A stretch of 64,000 nucleotides of DNA, taken from the NCBI GenBank assembly GCA_020051175.1, contig JAGVJJ010000014.1, forward strand, positions 16,193 to 80,192, read 5' to 3'. The notes under the pieces were generated by a model, which ran no database searches, was not told where the DNA came from, and saw only the letters and a list, made by a program, of their open reading frames with translations. The translations under genes were made by a program, and so were the position numbers. Shown here piece by piece: positions 44,044-52,554 of this stretch (positions are counted from its first letter, which is position 1; each line of letters begins with the position of its first letter). The stretch comes from Bacteroidia bacterium. GTDB lineage: Bacteria; Bacteroidota; Bacteroidia; 2-12-FULL-35-15.

Positions 44044-45297
44044 CTACTTAATCCCATATTCATTGATCTTCCGGTACAAAGTACGTTCAGAAATCCCCAG
44101 TTCCTTAGCTGCATTCTTACGTTTTCCTTTATGCTTCGTCAATGCTTTTTTAATCATATCTTCCTCAATCTCATGCAGTGAAAGGTTCTCTTCCGTAACT
44201 ATCGTATGAACCGGCAGAGTATCGTCTTTAGGTTTCATGAATGACGGTGTAGTGCTATTGTAGCCCAAATGCAATGTTGTTTCCTGCGTACCCACCTCCT
44301 GGTAAAGCTTCTTTATCAAAGGGGCATTTTCCGGTGCAAAATCCTGGTTCAGCTGGTTATCATTTTCAATCAAATCAACCACAATTTTTTTCAAATCCTG
44401 AAGGTCTTTTTTCATATCGAAAAGCACTTTATACAAAATTTCCCGTTCGCTGAAATCCCCGCCCTGAGAGGCTCCCCCGGAGTTATTACTAACCAGAACA
44501 GGCAGCTGAGGTACAGCTTTCTCCGGCAGGTAATTACGCATAATGTCTGCAGTAATATCACGCTGCTTTTCAATAACCGAAATCTGTTCTGTAATATTTT
44601 TCAGCTGGCGCACATTTCCCTGCCAGTAATAATTTACCAATAATTGTTCCGCTTCTGCATCCAGTTTTATTGTTGGCATTCTGTACTTGGCAGAAAAATC
44701 GGCAGCAAACTTCCGGAAAAGCAGGAATATGTCCTGCTTCCGCTCACGCAGCGGAGGCACTACAATAGGTACTGTATTCAAGCGGTAGTATAAATCCTCT
44801 CTGAATTTCCCCTTTTCAATGGCCTGTGGAATATTCACATTCGTAGCAGCTACAACACGTACATCGGTTTTCTGCACTTTTGATGAACCAACCTTTATAA
44901 ATTCTCCGCTCTCCAGTACACGTAACAGGCGCGCCTGCGTAGCCAGTGGCATTTCAGCTACTTCATCTAAAAATATAGTCCCGCCATTGGCAACTTCAAA
45001 ATATCCTTTACGCGATTCATGTGCTCCGGTAAAAGATCCTTTTTCATGTCCGAAAAGCTCTGAATCAATTGTTCCTTCTGGTATCGCACCACAGTTTACA
45101 GCAATATATTGCCCGTGTTTACGGGCACTCAAATGATGAACAATCTGTGGGAAAACTTCTTTTCCCGTACCGCTCTCCCCGGTTATTAACACGGTTAAAT
45201 CAGTAGGTGCAACTTGTTTGGCAATATCTATGGCTCTATCCAGTAAAGGCGAACTTCCAATAATCCCAAAACGGTTTTTTATCTCTTGAACTGTCAT
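44044..45297 (-). CDS. Sigma-54-dependent transcriptional activator (Fis family)
   Basis: A 417-residue activator with no N-terminal receiver domain; the AAA+ domain starts at once. Walker A is GESGTGKE (40-47), the sigma-54 contact loop is GSFTGA (87-92; most members have GAFTGA), and Walker B is TIFLDEVAEM (Asp111, Glu112). A linker follows (about 245-370) and the C-terminal Fis-type helix-turn-helix (NAAKELGISERTLYRKINEYG). It would remodel the sigma-54 holoenzyme at -24/-12 promoters. Without a receiver its control is unknown. It is 3 bases past the HepT-like gene. Confidence 0.92.
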   Translation of the reverse strand: MTVQEIKNRFGIIGSSPLLDRAIDIAKQVAPTDLTVLITGESGTGKEVFPQIVHHLSARKHGQYIAVNCGAIPEGTIDSELFGHEKGSFTGAHESRKGYFEVANGGTIFLDEVAEMPLATQARLLRVLESGEFIKVGSSKVQKTDVRVVAATNVNIPQAIEKGKFREDLYYRLNTVPIVVPPLRERKQDIFLLFRKFAADFSAKYRMPTIKLDAEAEQLLVNYYWQGNVRQLKNITEQISVIEKQRDITADIMRNYLPEKAVPQLPVLVSNNSGGASQGGDFSEREILYKVLFDMKKDLQDLKKIVVDLIENDNQLNQDFAPENAPLIKKLYQEVGTQETTLHLGYNSTTPSFMKPKDDTLPVHTIVTEENLSLHEIEEDMIKKALTKHKGKRKNAAKELGISERTLYRKINEYGIK

Positions 45298-45300
45298 GTT

Positions 45301-45627
45301 TTAAATTTTTGTAATTTGAGAAAGCAGCTCGGGAACATCCAGCTTTGCAGTTCTATATACGACCCACAAATCAACATCAATATAATCATGTATCAACTTA
45401 TCCCGCATGCCAGCCATATCCTGCCAGGGAATATGATTATGTTGCTCTCTGTAATCTTTAGAAATTCTTTTAGTAGCCTCCCCGATAACTTCAAATTGCC
45501 GGATTACAGCATCCTGAACCAATGAATTTTTTAAAAAATCATCTTCATTCAAACCTTCTATATAAATGGTAATTTGCCTAAGGGCTTGTATTATATGTTC
45601 AATATAGATACTATCGTCCTTTTTCAT
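45301..45627 (-). CDS. HEPN-domain toxin of HepT type (DUF86)
   Basis: A 108-residue helical protein with the HEPN ribonuclease motif R-x4-H-x-Y in RDKLIHDY (Arg75, His80, Tyr82). QDAVIRQFEVIGEATKRISK is the DUF86/HepT core. HepT toxins cleave or modify RNA and are blocked when the MNT partner adenylylates the Tyr of this motif. Here the partner gene precedes it with a 4-base ATGA overlap, as in classic MntA-HepT pairs. All key residues are present, so an active toxin is likely. Confidence 0.88.
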   Translation of the reverse strand: MKKDDSIYIEHIIQALRQITIYIEGLNEDDFLKNSLVQDAVIRQFEVIGEATKRISKDYREQHNHIPWQDMAGMRDKLIHDYIDVDLWVVYRTAKLDVPELLSQITKI

Positions 45628-45911
45628 TTATAAATGATTTGCAAATCCTTGTTAATATAATCTCTTAATTTTTGATTCTTTAATGCGCCACTCGTAAGCA
45701 AATCCACCTTTACCCCAATTAATTCAGACAATTCACGTTCCATTCTCACTAATTGAAGCAGGCTTATTTTTGATTGAAGATCTATTAAAATATCAATATC
45801 ACTATTCGGACGGTTTTCACCTCTGGCATATGAACCAAAAACTCCTATCATTTTTGGATGAAAAGGCTTTAAATAATCAATAATAACTGAATATGTTTCT
45901 GATAGTCCCAT
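45624..45911 (-). CDS. MNT-domain nucleotidyltransferase antitoxin of MntA type
   Basis: From ATG 45911 the protein has 95 residues. It carries the nucleotidyltransferase signature GSYARGENRPNSDIDILID (Gly26, Ser27, Asp38, Asp40), the GS-x10-DxD pattern of minimal nucleotidyltransferases. These antitoxins neutralise HepT by AMPylation. A start at 45959 is in frame but overlaps miaB by 40 bases. The stop overlaps the HepT start. The pair stands in the middle of a conserved housekeeping cluster. Confidence 0.87.
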   Translation of the reverse strand: MGLSETYSVIIDYLKPFHPKMIGVFGSYARGENRPNSDIDILIDLQSKISLLQLVRMERELSELIGVKVDLLTSGALKNQKLRDYINKDLQIIYK

Positions 45912-45919
45912 TTCTTCTT

Positions 45920-47353
45920 TTATTTCACCACAACTCCAATCAACGTAGCGCTTGTGCACTCTGTAGCAAGTACATTTACATAATCTCCTGGCTTATAATT
46001 TTCTCTCGGAAAAACCACAGTAAGGTTTTGTGAATTACGCCCCGATAAATGTTTGTCCGATTTTTTTGATACTTTTTCAGCCAGTACACGGTGTACTTTG
46101 CCCAATCCTTCACGCGTACGTTCCCCTGAATGCTTTTGCTGTAAATCCACCACTTCCTGTAATCTCCGTTTTTTCACTTCTTCGGCCACATCATCTTTAT
46201 ATTTACGTTCAGCAAGTGTTTTCGGACGCTCGCTGTAAGAGAACATATACGCAAAATCATATTTTACCCACTCCATAAGTGATAATGTATCCTTATGCTC
46301 TTCCTCTGTTTCACTGCAAAAACCGGTAATCGTATCTGTTGAAATAGCGCAATCAGGAATTATCCTGCGGATGGCATTAATTCTCTCAATATACCACTCG
46401 CGGGAATATCCCCTGTTCATCATCTCCAAGATACGGGAATTGCCCGACTGAACAGGCAAATGTATGTACTTACATACATTTTCATATTTAGCAATTACAT
46501 ACAACACATCATCCGTCATATCCTTCGGATGTGATGTACTGAAACGTACCCTCAAATCAGGATGTACCAATGCAACTTTTTCAAGCAGTTGTGCAAATGT
46601 CGTTGCATTTTTAAGCTCTTCTTCTGAAATAACCTCTTTTTTCAGCCCGCCACCTGTCCACAGGTAAGAATCCACATTTTGGCCAAGCAAAGTCACCTCC
46701 CTGTATCCCTGCTCAAACAAATCCTGGGCTTCTTTAACTATTGTTTCCGGGTTCCTGCTGCGCTCACGACCGCGCGTAAAAGGCACCACGCAAAAAGAAC
46801 ACATATTATCACACCCTCTTGTAATACTTATGAAAGCCGAAACTCCGTTTGAATCCAGTCTTACGGGTGCTATGTCCGCATACGTTTCTTCTTTGGAAAG
46901 CAATACATTTACTGCCTTTTGCCCACTTTCTGCTATTTCAATAAGTTGAGGCAGACTGCGGTACGCATCCGGGCCAACAACTATATCCACAAGCTTTTCT
47001 TCCTCCAGGAACTGTGATTTCAAACGCTCCGCCATACAGCCCAAAACACCTACAATTAAATCCGGGTTCGACTTTTTTGCCTTTTTAAAATCGGTTAAAC
47101 GCTTACGAACTCTTTGCTCTGCGCCCTCACGTATGGCACAGGTATTAACAAATATCACATCCGCTTCCGTAAAATCCTGTGTTGTTGTAAACCCTTTGTC
47201 TTTTAATATGGAAGCCACAATCTCGCTATCCGAAAAATTCATCGCACATCCATAGCTTTCCAGAAAAAGTTTTTTTCCATTCGCATTTTCCGGTGCCGCA
47301 ATCAGCAATACTTCTCCTTGCTTGCTTTCGTCAATTATTTTATTCTCGCTCAT
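45920..47353 (-). CDS. miaB: tRNA-2-methylthio-N6-dimethylallyladenosine synthase MiaB
   Basis: A 477-residue methylthiotransferase. Cys36, Cys72 and Cys106 bind the auxiliary cluster and CDNMCSFC (Cys181, 185, 188) the radical-SAM cluster. [20 protein letters not shown] and [10 protein letters not shown] are MiaB signatures, and a TRAM domain ends the protein. It methylthiolates i6A37 in tRNAs that read codons beginning with U. The N-terminus has about 25 non-conserved residues. It is the first gene of the reverse-strand cluster running to groL. Confidence 0.95.
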   Translation of the reverse strand: MSENKIIDESKQGEVLLIAAPENANGKKLFLESYGCAMNFSDSEIVASILKDKGFTTTQDFTEADVIFVNTCAIREGAEQRVRKRLTDFKKAKKSNPDLIVGVLGCMAERLKSQFLEEEKLVDIVVGPDAYRSLPQLIEIAESGQKAVNVLLSKEETYADIAPVRLDSNGVSAFISITRGCDNMCSFCVVPFTRGRERSRNPETIVKEAQDLFEQGYREVTLLGQNVDSYLWTGGGLKKEVISEEELKNATTFAQLLEKVALVHPDLRVRFSTSHPKDMTDDVLYVIAKYENVCKYIHLPVQSGNSRILEMMNRGYSREWYIERINAIRRIIPDCAISTDTITGFCSETEEEHKDTLSLMEWVKYDFAYMFSYSERPKTLAERKYKDDVAEEVKKRRLQEVVDLQQKHSGERTREGLGKVHRVLAEKVSKKSDKHLSGRNSQNLTVVFPRENYKPGDYVNVLATECTSATLIGVVVK

Positions 47354-47620
47354 TTTTTATTCTATATTTGCGCCCGTTCAAAATAAAACGGAAAAAAATT
47401 AGGATTGCAAAGGTAAGATAAAATACGCGTATGACAAAATGTCGCACAGCATAATTAAAATAGCCTGTACCGCTTTATTTTATTGACTTTAGCGTATTAA
47501 TCAACAGTAGCCCGGTAAAATAAGATTTGGAAATTCCGGTTTTGATTTGTTTTCTTTGCAGTCGCAATTACAAAAATCAAAATTTCGGTGCGGAAGATTT
47601 TAACACATTATATATAATAT

Positions 47621-50053
47621 ATGAGTAACAATTTAGTGATAGTGGAGTCCCCTGCAAAGGCGAAAACAATCGAGGGGTTTTTAGGGGAAGGCTTTACCGT
47701 AAAATCAAGTTACGGTCACGTAAGGGATTTGGCCAAAAAAGGTTTTGGAGTGGACATTGAAAACAACTTCAGCCCTAATTATGAAATACCGCCTGATAAA
47801 GCTAAAGTAGTAGCCGAATTAAAAAAATTAGCTAAAAGTGCAAGCACCGTGTGGCTGGCAACCGATGAGGACCGCGAAGGAGAAGCCATTTCATGGCATT
47901 TGTTTGAGTCTTTAGACCTGGATGAAAAAAGAACAAAACGTATTGTATTTCACGAGATTACAAAAACTGCTATAAAAAATGCAATTGCCACCCCTCGTAC
48001 CATCGACAAACATTTGGTAGATGCACAACAGGCACGTAGAATATTGGATCGCCTTGTAGGTTTTGAGCTTTCTCCGGTATTATGGAAAAAAGTACGTCCA
48101 TCCTTATCAGCTGGCCGTGTACAATCTGTTGCAGTACGTTTAATTGTTGAGCGTGAGCGCGAAGTAATGAACTTTAAAAGCACCTCTTCTTATAAAGTAG
48201 TAGCGAATTTCCTTTCAGGCAATTCTGTGGTTAAAGCTGAACTCGGCACCAAATTCAAAACATTGGATGAAGCCCGCGCATTTCTCAAAAAATGTGCTTC
48301 AGCTGATTTTACAATTGAAAATGTAGAAACCAAGCCATCAAAAAAATCGCCTTCAGCACCATTTACAACATCTACATTGCAGCAGGAAGCAAGCCGTAAA
48401 CTGGGCTTTTCTGTTGCACAAACCATGGTGGTTGCGCAACGTTTATACGAAAGTGGTAATATTACCTATATGAGAACGGATTCAGTAAACCTTTCTGATA
48501 CCGCTATCAACCAGGCCAAAGAAGCAATTACAGGAAATTACGGAGCCAGGTACTTAAATATTCGTCAATATAAAAACAAATCAAAAGGCGCTCAGGAGGC
48601 TCACGAAGCCATCCGCCCTACATATATTGATAAATCAACTATTTCCGGTGATTCTGCCGACAGGCGTTTGTACGAGCTTATCTGGAAACGTACCATTGCT
48701 TCGCAGATGAGTGACGCAGAGCTGGAAAAAACAACTGCCACTATCAGCATCTCCAGTACCACCGAAAAATTCGTTGCCCAGGGCGAAGTATTAAAGTTTG
48801 ACGGTTTCCTGAAAGTATATATGGAAAGTACGGATGATGAGGATGAAGAAAATCAGGAGGGCATGCTGCCTCCAATGAAAATTGGGGAAAAGCTGAAAGC
48901 AAATGATATCACAGCTACTGAACGCTTTACACACCACCCTGCTCGTTTTACAGAGGCGAGCCTCGTAAAAAAACTGGAAGAGCTTGGGATTGGCCGTCCT
49001 TCTACGTACGCACCTACTATTTCAACCATTCAAAAAAGAGAATATGTTGTAAAAGAGGATCGTGAAGGCACCCAGCGAAATTTCAACATTGCTACTCTTA
49101 AAAATGGCAGCGTTACCGAAGAAATAAAAACCGAAGGCACTGGAGCCGAAAAGGCTAAACTTTTCCCTACTGATATTGGAATGGTGGTTACAGACTTCCT
49201 TCTGGCACAGTTCCCGCAAATCATGGACTTCAATTTCACTGCAAAAGTAGAAGAGGAATTTGATGAAATTGCTGAAGGAAAAATATCCTGGACAAAAATG
49301 CTGGACGCGTTCTACAAACCCTTCCACAAAAATGTAATCGATACATCCGAAAACTCTGAACGTGCTTCAGGTGAGCGTTTGCTGGGCATTGACCCCGAAA
49401 CAGGTAAAAACGTAATTGTACGCATCGGCCGCTTCGGCCCTATGGCGCAGATTGGCGACAGCAACGATGAAAACAACAAACCTAAATTTGCCGCCCTGCG
49501 TAAAGACCAGCGTATTGATACCATTACCTTTGAAGAGGCAATGGATTTATTTAAGCTTCCCCGTACCGTTGGTGAATTTGAAGGCAAAGAAATGGTAGTC
49601 GCAATCGGCCGCTTTGGCCCTTATATACGTCACAACAGCATTTTCATTTCTTTGAAAAAAGAAGACGATCCAATGACAATCACTTCCGACCGCGCTATAG
49701 AGCTCATTAAAGCCAAGCGCCAGGCCGAAATAGATAAATACATCAAATCATTCCCCGAAAATCCATCGGTTCAGGTATTGAATGGACGCTGGGGGCCATA
49801 CCTGGCCATTGATAAAAACAATTACAAGTTGCCCAAAGGTACCGATCCGCACCAGCTTACGTTAGAAGACTGCCTTGCCATTGCTGCGGACCCTAAAAAT
49901 GCAAGTAAAGGCAACCGTTTCAAGAAAAAAGAAACAGTACTTGCACCTAAAAAAGCAGCTCCTGCAAAGAAAGTAGCTAAGAAAGCTCCCGCAAAAAAAG
50001 CAGCTGCAAAAAAAACTGCTGTTAAAAAAACTGCGAAAAAAGCTGTCAAATAA
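47621..50053 (+). CDS. topA: Type I DNA topoisomerase
   Basis: An 810-residue TopA. The TOPRIM domain is at the start (NNLVIVESPAKAKTIEGFLG, ATDEDREGEAISWHL), and the active-site Tyr283 is in SGNITYMRTDSVNLS. The C-terminal half has three topoisomerase C-terminal repeats (IGRFGPMAQIG, IGRFGPYIRH, NGRWGPYLAID) and no Cys4 zinc fingers. The last 40 residues are a Lys/Ala-rich tail (KKAAPAKKVAKKAPAKKAA) like histone H1, probably binding DNA. It relaxes negative supercoils. The gene is divergent from miaB. Confidence 0.97.
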   Translation: MSNNLVIVESPAKAKTIEGFLGEGFTVKSSYGHVRDLAKKGFGVDIENNFSPNYEIPPDKAKVVAELKKLAKSASTVWLATDEDREGEAISWHLFESLDLDEKRTKRIVFHEITKTAIKNAIATPRTIDKHLVDAQQARRILDRLVGFELSPVLWKKVRPSLSAGRVQSVAVRLIVEREREVMNFKSTSSYKVVANFLSGNSVVKAELGTKFKTLDEARAFLKKCASADFTIENVETKPSKKSPSAPFTTSTLQQEASRKLGFSVAQTMVVAQRLYESGNITYMRTDSVNLSDTAINQAKEAITGNYGARYLNIRQYKNKSKGAQEAHEAIRPTYIDKSTISGDSADRRLYELIWKRTIASQMSDAELEKTTATISISSTTEKFVAQGEVLKFDGFLKVYMESTDDEDEENQEGMLPPMKIGEKLKANDITATERFTHHPARFTEASLVKKLEELGIGRPSTYAPTISTIQKREYVVKEDREGTQRNFNIATLKNGSVTEEIKTEGTGAEKAKLFPTDIGMVVTDFLLAQFPQIMDFNFTAKVEEEFDEIAEGKISWTKMLDAFYKPFHKNVIDTSENSERASGERLLGIDPETGKNVIVRIGRFGPMAQIGDSNDENNKPKFAALRKDQRIDTITFEEAMDLFKLPRTVGEFEGKEMVVAIGRFGPYIRHNSIFISLKKEDDPMTITSDRAIELIKAKRQAEIDKYIKSFPENPSVQVLNGRWGPYLAIDKNNYKLPKGTDPHQLTLEDCLAIAADPKNASKGNRFKKKETVLAPKKAAPAKKVAKKAPAKKAAAKKTAVKKTAKKAVK

Positions 50054-50127
50054 TAAAACAACAGTAACTATTTTTTCTGAAATTGTATCTTTTACAATAA
50101 TTTGAATTATAAAAATTAAAAACTACT

Positions 50128-50162
50128 CTCCCCTCTCCCTTGGAGAGGGGTTGGGGGCGAGG
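50128..50162. repeat. GC-rich hairpin repeat before the arginase-like gene
   Basis: CTCCCCTCTCCCTTGGAGAG followed by GGGTTGGGGGCGAGG, nearly the same element as at 39282-39315. It ends 11 bases before the start codon at 50173 and also contains an in-frame ATG (50140) that mimics an earlier start. Confidence 0.75.
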
Positions 50163-50172
50163 CCTTTTCACC

Positions 50173-51342
50173 ATGCAGGAATACTTCAGTCCAATTAATA
50201 TTACTGGCTTTAGCGGAGCAGCCGGTTATACCGAATCCTCTTACGGGAAACGTATTGTAGCCTATGTGCAAGGCGCAGAGTTTCCAAGTCTTGAGAATGT
50301 TCACCTGGCAATAATCGGTGTTGAAGAAGACCGCAAAGCGCTTAACAATGAAGGCTGCGGACTTGCGGCTGATTATGTGAGAGAGAACCTCTACAAGCTT
50401 TATCAGGGAAATTACAATGCCAGAATTGTCGACCTTGGCAACATAAAAAAAGGAAACACAATTGACGACAGCTATTTTGCCCTTACCGATGCACTTTCGC
50501 AGCTTCTGAAAAAGAATATTGTACCAATAATTATTGGTGGTGGCCAGGATCTTACATTTTGCAATTATAAAGCATACACCAGCCTTGAGCAAACCATCAA
50601 TATTGTAGCTGTCGACTCCTGCTTTGACATTGGCGATGGAGAGAAAGAACTCAATTCGCAAAGCTACCTGAGTAAAATAATCCTCCATAAGCCCAATATT
50701 CTCTTTAACTATAGCAACGTGGGTTACCAGACCTATTTTGTAGAACAGAATGCCATAGAGCTGATGGATAAACTTTACTTTGATGCTCACCGCCTTGGCC
50801 ACGTAAGGGCCAATATGGAAGAGGTTGAGCCCATTGTCCGTAATGCAGATGTGGTCAGTTTTGATATTTCATCCATTCGTCAAAGCGATGCCCCGGGCAA
50901 CGGAAATGCATCACCCAATGGCTTTCATGGCGAAGAAGCCTGTCAGATTACACGCTATGCAGGTTTAAGCGATAAATTATCCTCCATAGGGTTTTATGAA
51001 ATAAACCCTGCATTTGATACCAACAAACAAACTGCACACCTTGTAGCACAGATGGTATGGTATTTTATTGATGGGTATTATAACCGTAAGCAGGATTACC
51101 CGATTGTCGATAAGTCTGAATATACTAAATACCGTGTTTCTATTAAGGATCACAATCACGAAATTGTATTCTACAAAAGCAATAAAAGCGATCGCTGGTG
51201 GATGGATGTTCCTTACCCGCCTAACCACCAGATTAAGCATGAAAGGCACCACATGGTTCCCTGCTCTTACAACGATTATAAAACAGCCTGCAATGATGAA
51301 ATGCCAGATAAATGGTGGCAGACATTTCAGAAATTAGGCTGA
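50173..51342 (+). CDS. Arginase/formimidoylglutamase-fold protein with eroded metal ligands
   Basis: From ATG 50173 the protein has 389 residues and the ureohydrolase outline, but the metal sites are altered. GGGHD has become GGGQDLTF (Gln125). DAHxD has become DSCFD (Asp148, Cys150, Asp152). The usual SxDxD...DP has become FDISSIRQSDAPG (Asp231, Ser233). At least three manganese ligands are lost, so hydrolysis of arginine-like substrates looks unlikely. I recall this type of gene next to porP/sprF and gldK in other Bacteroidota. A structural or regulatory role in secretion or gliding is inferred. Confidence 0.75.
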   Translation: MQEYFSPINITGFSGAAGYTESSYGKRIVAYVQGAEFPSLENVHLAIIGVEEDRKALNNEGCGLAADYVRENLYKLYQGNYNARIVDLGNIKKGNTIDDSYFALTDALSQLLKKNIVPIIIGGGQDLTFCNYKAYTSLEQTINIVAVDSCFDIGDGEKELNSQSYLSKIILHKPNILFNYSNVGYQTYFVEQNAIELMDKLYFDAHRLGHVRANMEEVEPIVRNADVVSFDISSIRQSDAPGNGNASPNGFHGEEACQITRYAGLSDKLSSIGFYEINPAFDTNKQTAHLVAQMVWYFIDGYYNRKQDYPIVDKSEYTKYRVSIKDHNHEIVFYKSNKSDRWWMDVPYPPNHQIKHERHHMVPCSYNDYKTACNDEMPDKWWQTFQKLG

Positions 51343-51474
51343 TAATTTAAATTATTTTAGGAGCATGAACAATAAAATGAACTAAAAATTTGTTTTTATA
51401 AATACAATACTTAACTTAGCGACCTGAAGTGTACCTAAAATTCTGAATATTGTTAAAATATAACACGATATAAT

Positions 51475-52428
51475 ATGAAATTAAAACTTACTACTATCAC
51501 GTTATTTATCACTGGATTGGCGGCTTTTGCTCAGCAGGACGCACAATTTAGTATGAATATGTTCAACCGTCTGGCGGTGAACCCCGCGTATGCCGGTATG
51601 AACAAGGCTCTTTGCGGCACTTTATTATATCGTCAGCAATGGACAGCTTTTCCAGGAGCCCCTAAAACAGGGCTGTTGAGCGTTGATTTTGGCGAAGTAC
51701 TATTTGGTGGTGTTGGTCTTACGATTGACCAGGATCAGCTTGGTTTCGATAAAACATTAAAGGCGAAGCTGGCATATTCGTTTCACTTGCCGCTTGGACC
51801 AGGTTCTTTAGGTATTGGTATTGATGCAGGTATGATTCAGAAGGCCCTTACGGGTAATTTTATTGCTCCTGACGGAACTACATCTGCTACTCCGGGAACA
51901 GATCAGGCAATTCCTTGGTCAGGTTCATCGGCAATAACTTATGATGTTGGATTGGGTCTGTATTATACAACTCAGAAACTGTACGTTGGTTTGTCTTCTT
52001 TGCACTTACCGCAGCAGGAGCTGAAGGATGCAGCATCTAACTTTAATTTCAACTATAAAGTGGCCCGCCACTATTACGTAATGGCTGGCTACACATTTGG
52101 TTTAGGTGCTAATTTTGAATTGAAACCATCTGTACTTGCAAAATCAGATGCTTCTGCAACCCAGATGGACTTAAATTTAATAGCACAATGGCGTAAAATG
52201 GTTTTTGGTGGTTTCTCATACCGCTTAAGCGATGCAATGGTGGGTATTATCGGTTTGGAAAAAAGCTTTGGCAGCAAATTAAATGCACGTTTTGGTTACT
52301 CCTATGATGTAACTACTTCTGCTATTAAAAACTATAGCAACGGTACACATGAAATTATGTTAGGTTTCTGTTACAAAATAAAATCAGAAGCAAAGTCATC
52401 TAGTCACATGAATGTGAGGTTCTTATAA
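51475..52428 (+). CDS. PorP/SprF-like type IX secretion membrane protein
   Basis: A 317-residue outer-membrane barrel with signal peptide MKLKLTTITLFITGLAAFAQ and the family opening DAQFSMNMFNRLAVNPAYAG. RQQWTAFPGAPKTGLLSVD and further strands complete the PorP/SprF domain. Members bind T9SS cargo or the gliding adhesin at the outer membrane. The gene opens the gldKLMN locus, 126 bases upstream of gldK. Confidence 0.92.
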   Translation: MKLKLTTITLFITGLAAFAQQDAQFSMNMFNRLAVNPAYAGMNKALCGTLLYRQQWTAFPGAPKTGLLSVDFGEVLFGGVGLTIDQDQLGFDKTLKAKLAYSFHLPLGPGSLGIGIDAGMIQKALTGNFIAPDGTTSATPGTDQAIPWSGSSAITYDVGLGLYYTTQKLYVGLSSLHLPQQELKDAASNFNFNYKVARHYYVMAGYTFGLGANFELKPSVLAKSDASATQMDLNLIAQWRKMVFGGFSYRLSDAMVGIIGLEKSFGSKLNARFGYSYDVTTSAIKNYSNGTHEIMLGFCYKIKSEAKSSSHMNVRFL

Positions 52429-52554
52429 AAAATGAAAACTTTTTGTAACCTTTATTAAAATTTAACGTTCAAGTACATTTAAAACCCATTTTCTGATTTA
52501 ACAATTTTTAGCGTTAAATTTAAAAGCGGGAATGTTTAATATAAACATAACAAT

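Noticed and set aside
50116..50802. 228-codon reverse frame opposite the arginase-like gene
   Set aside because: The + strand frame has the ureohydrolase outline; the reverse frame is its shadow and ends in the hairpin repeat.
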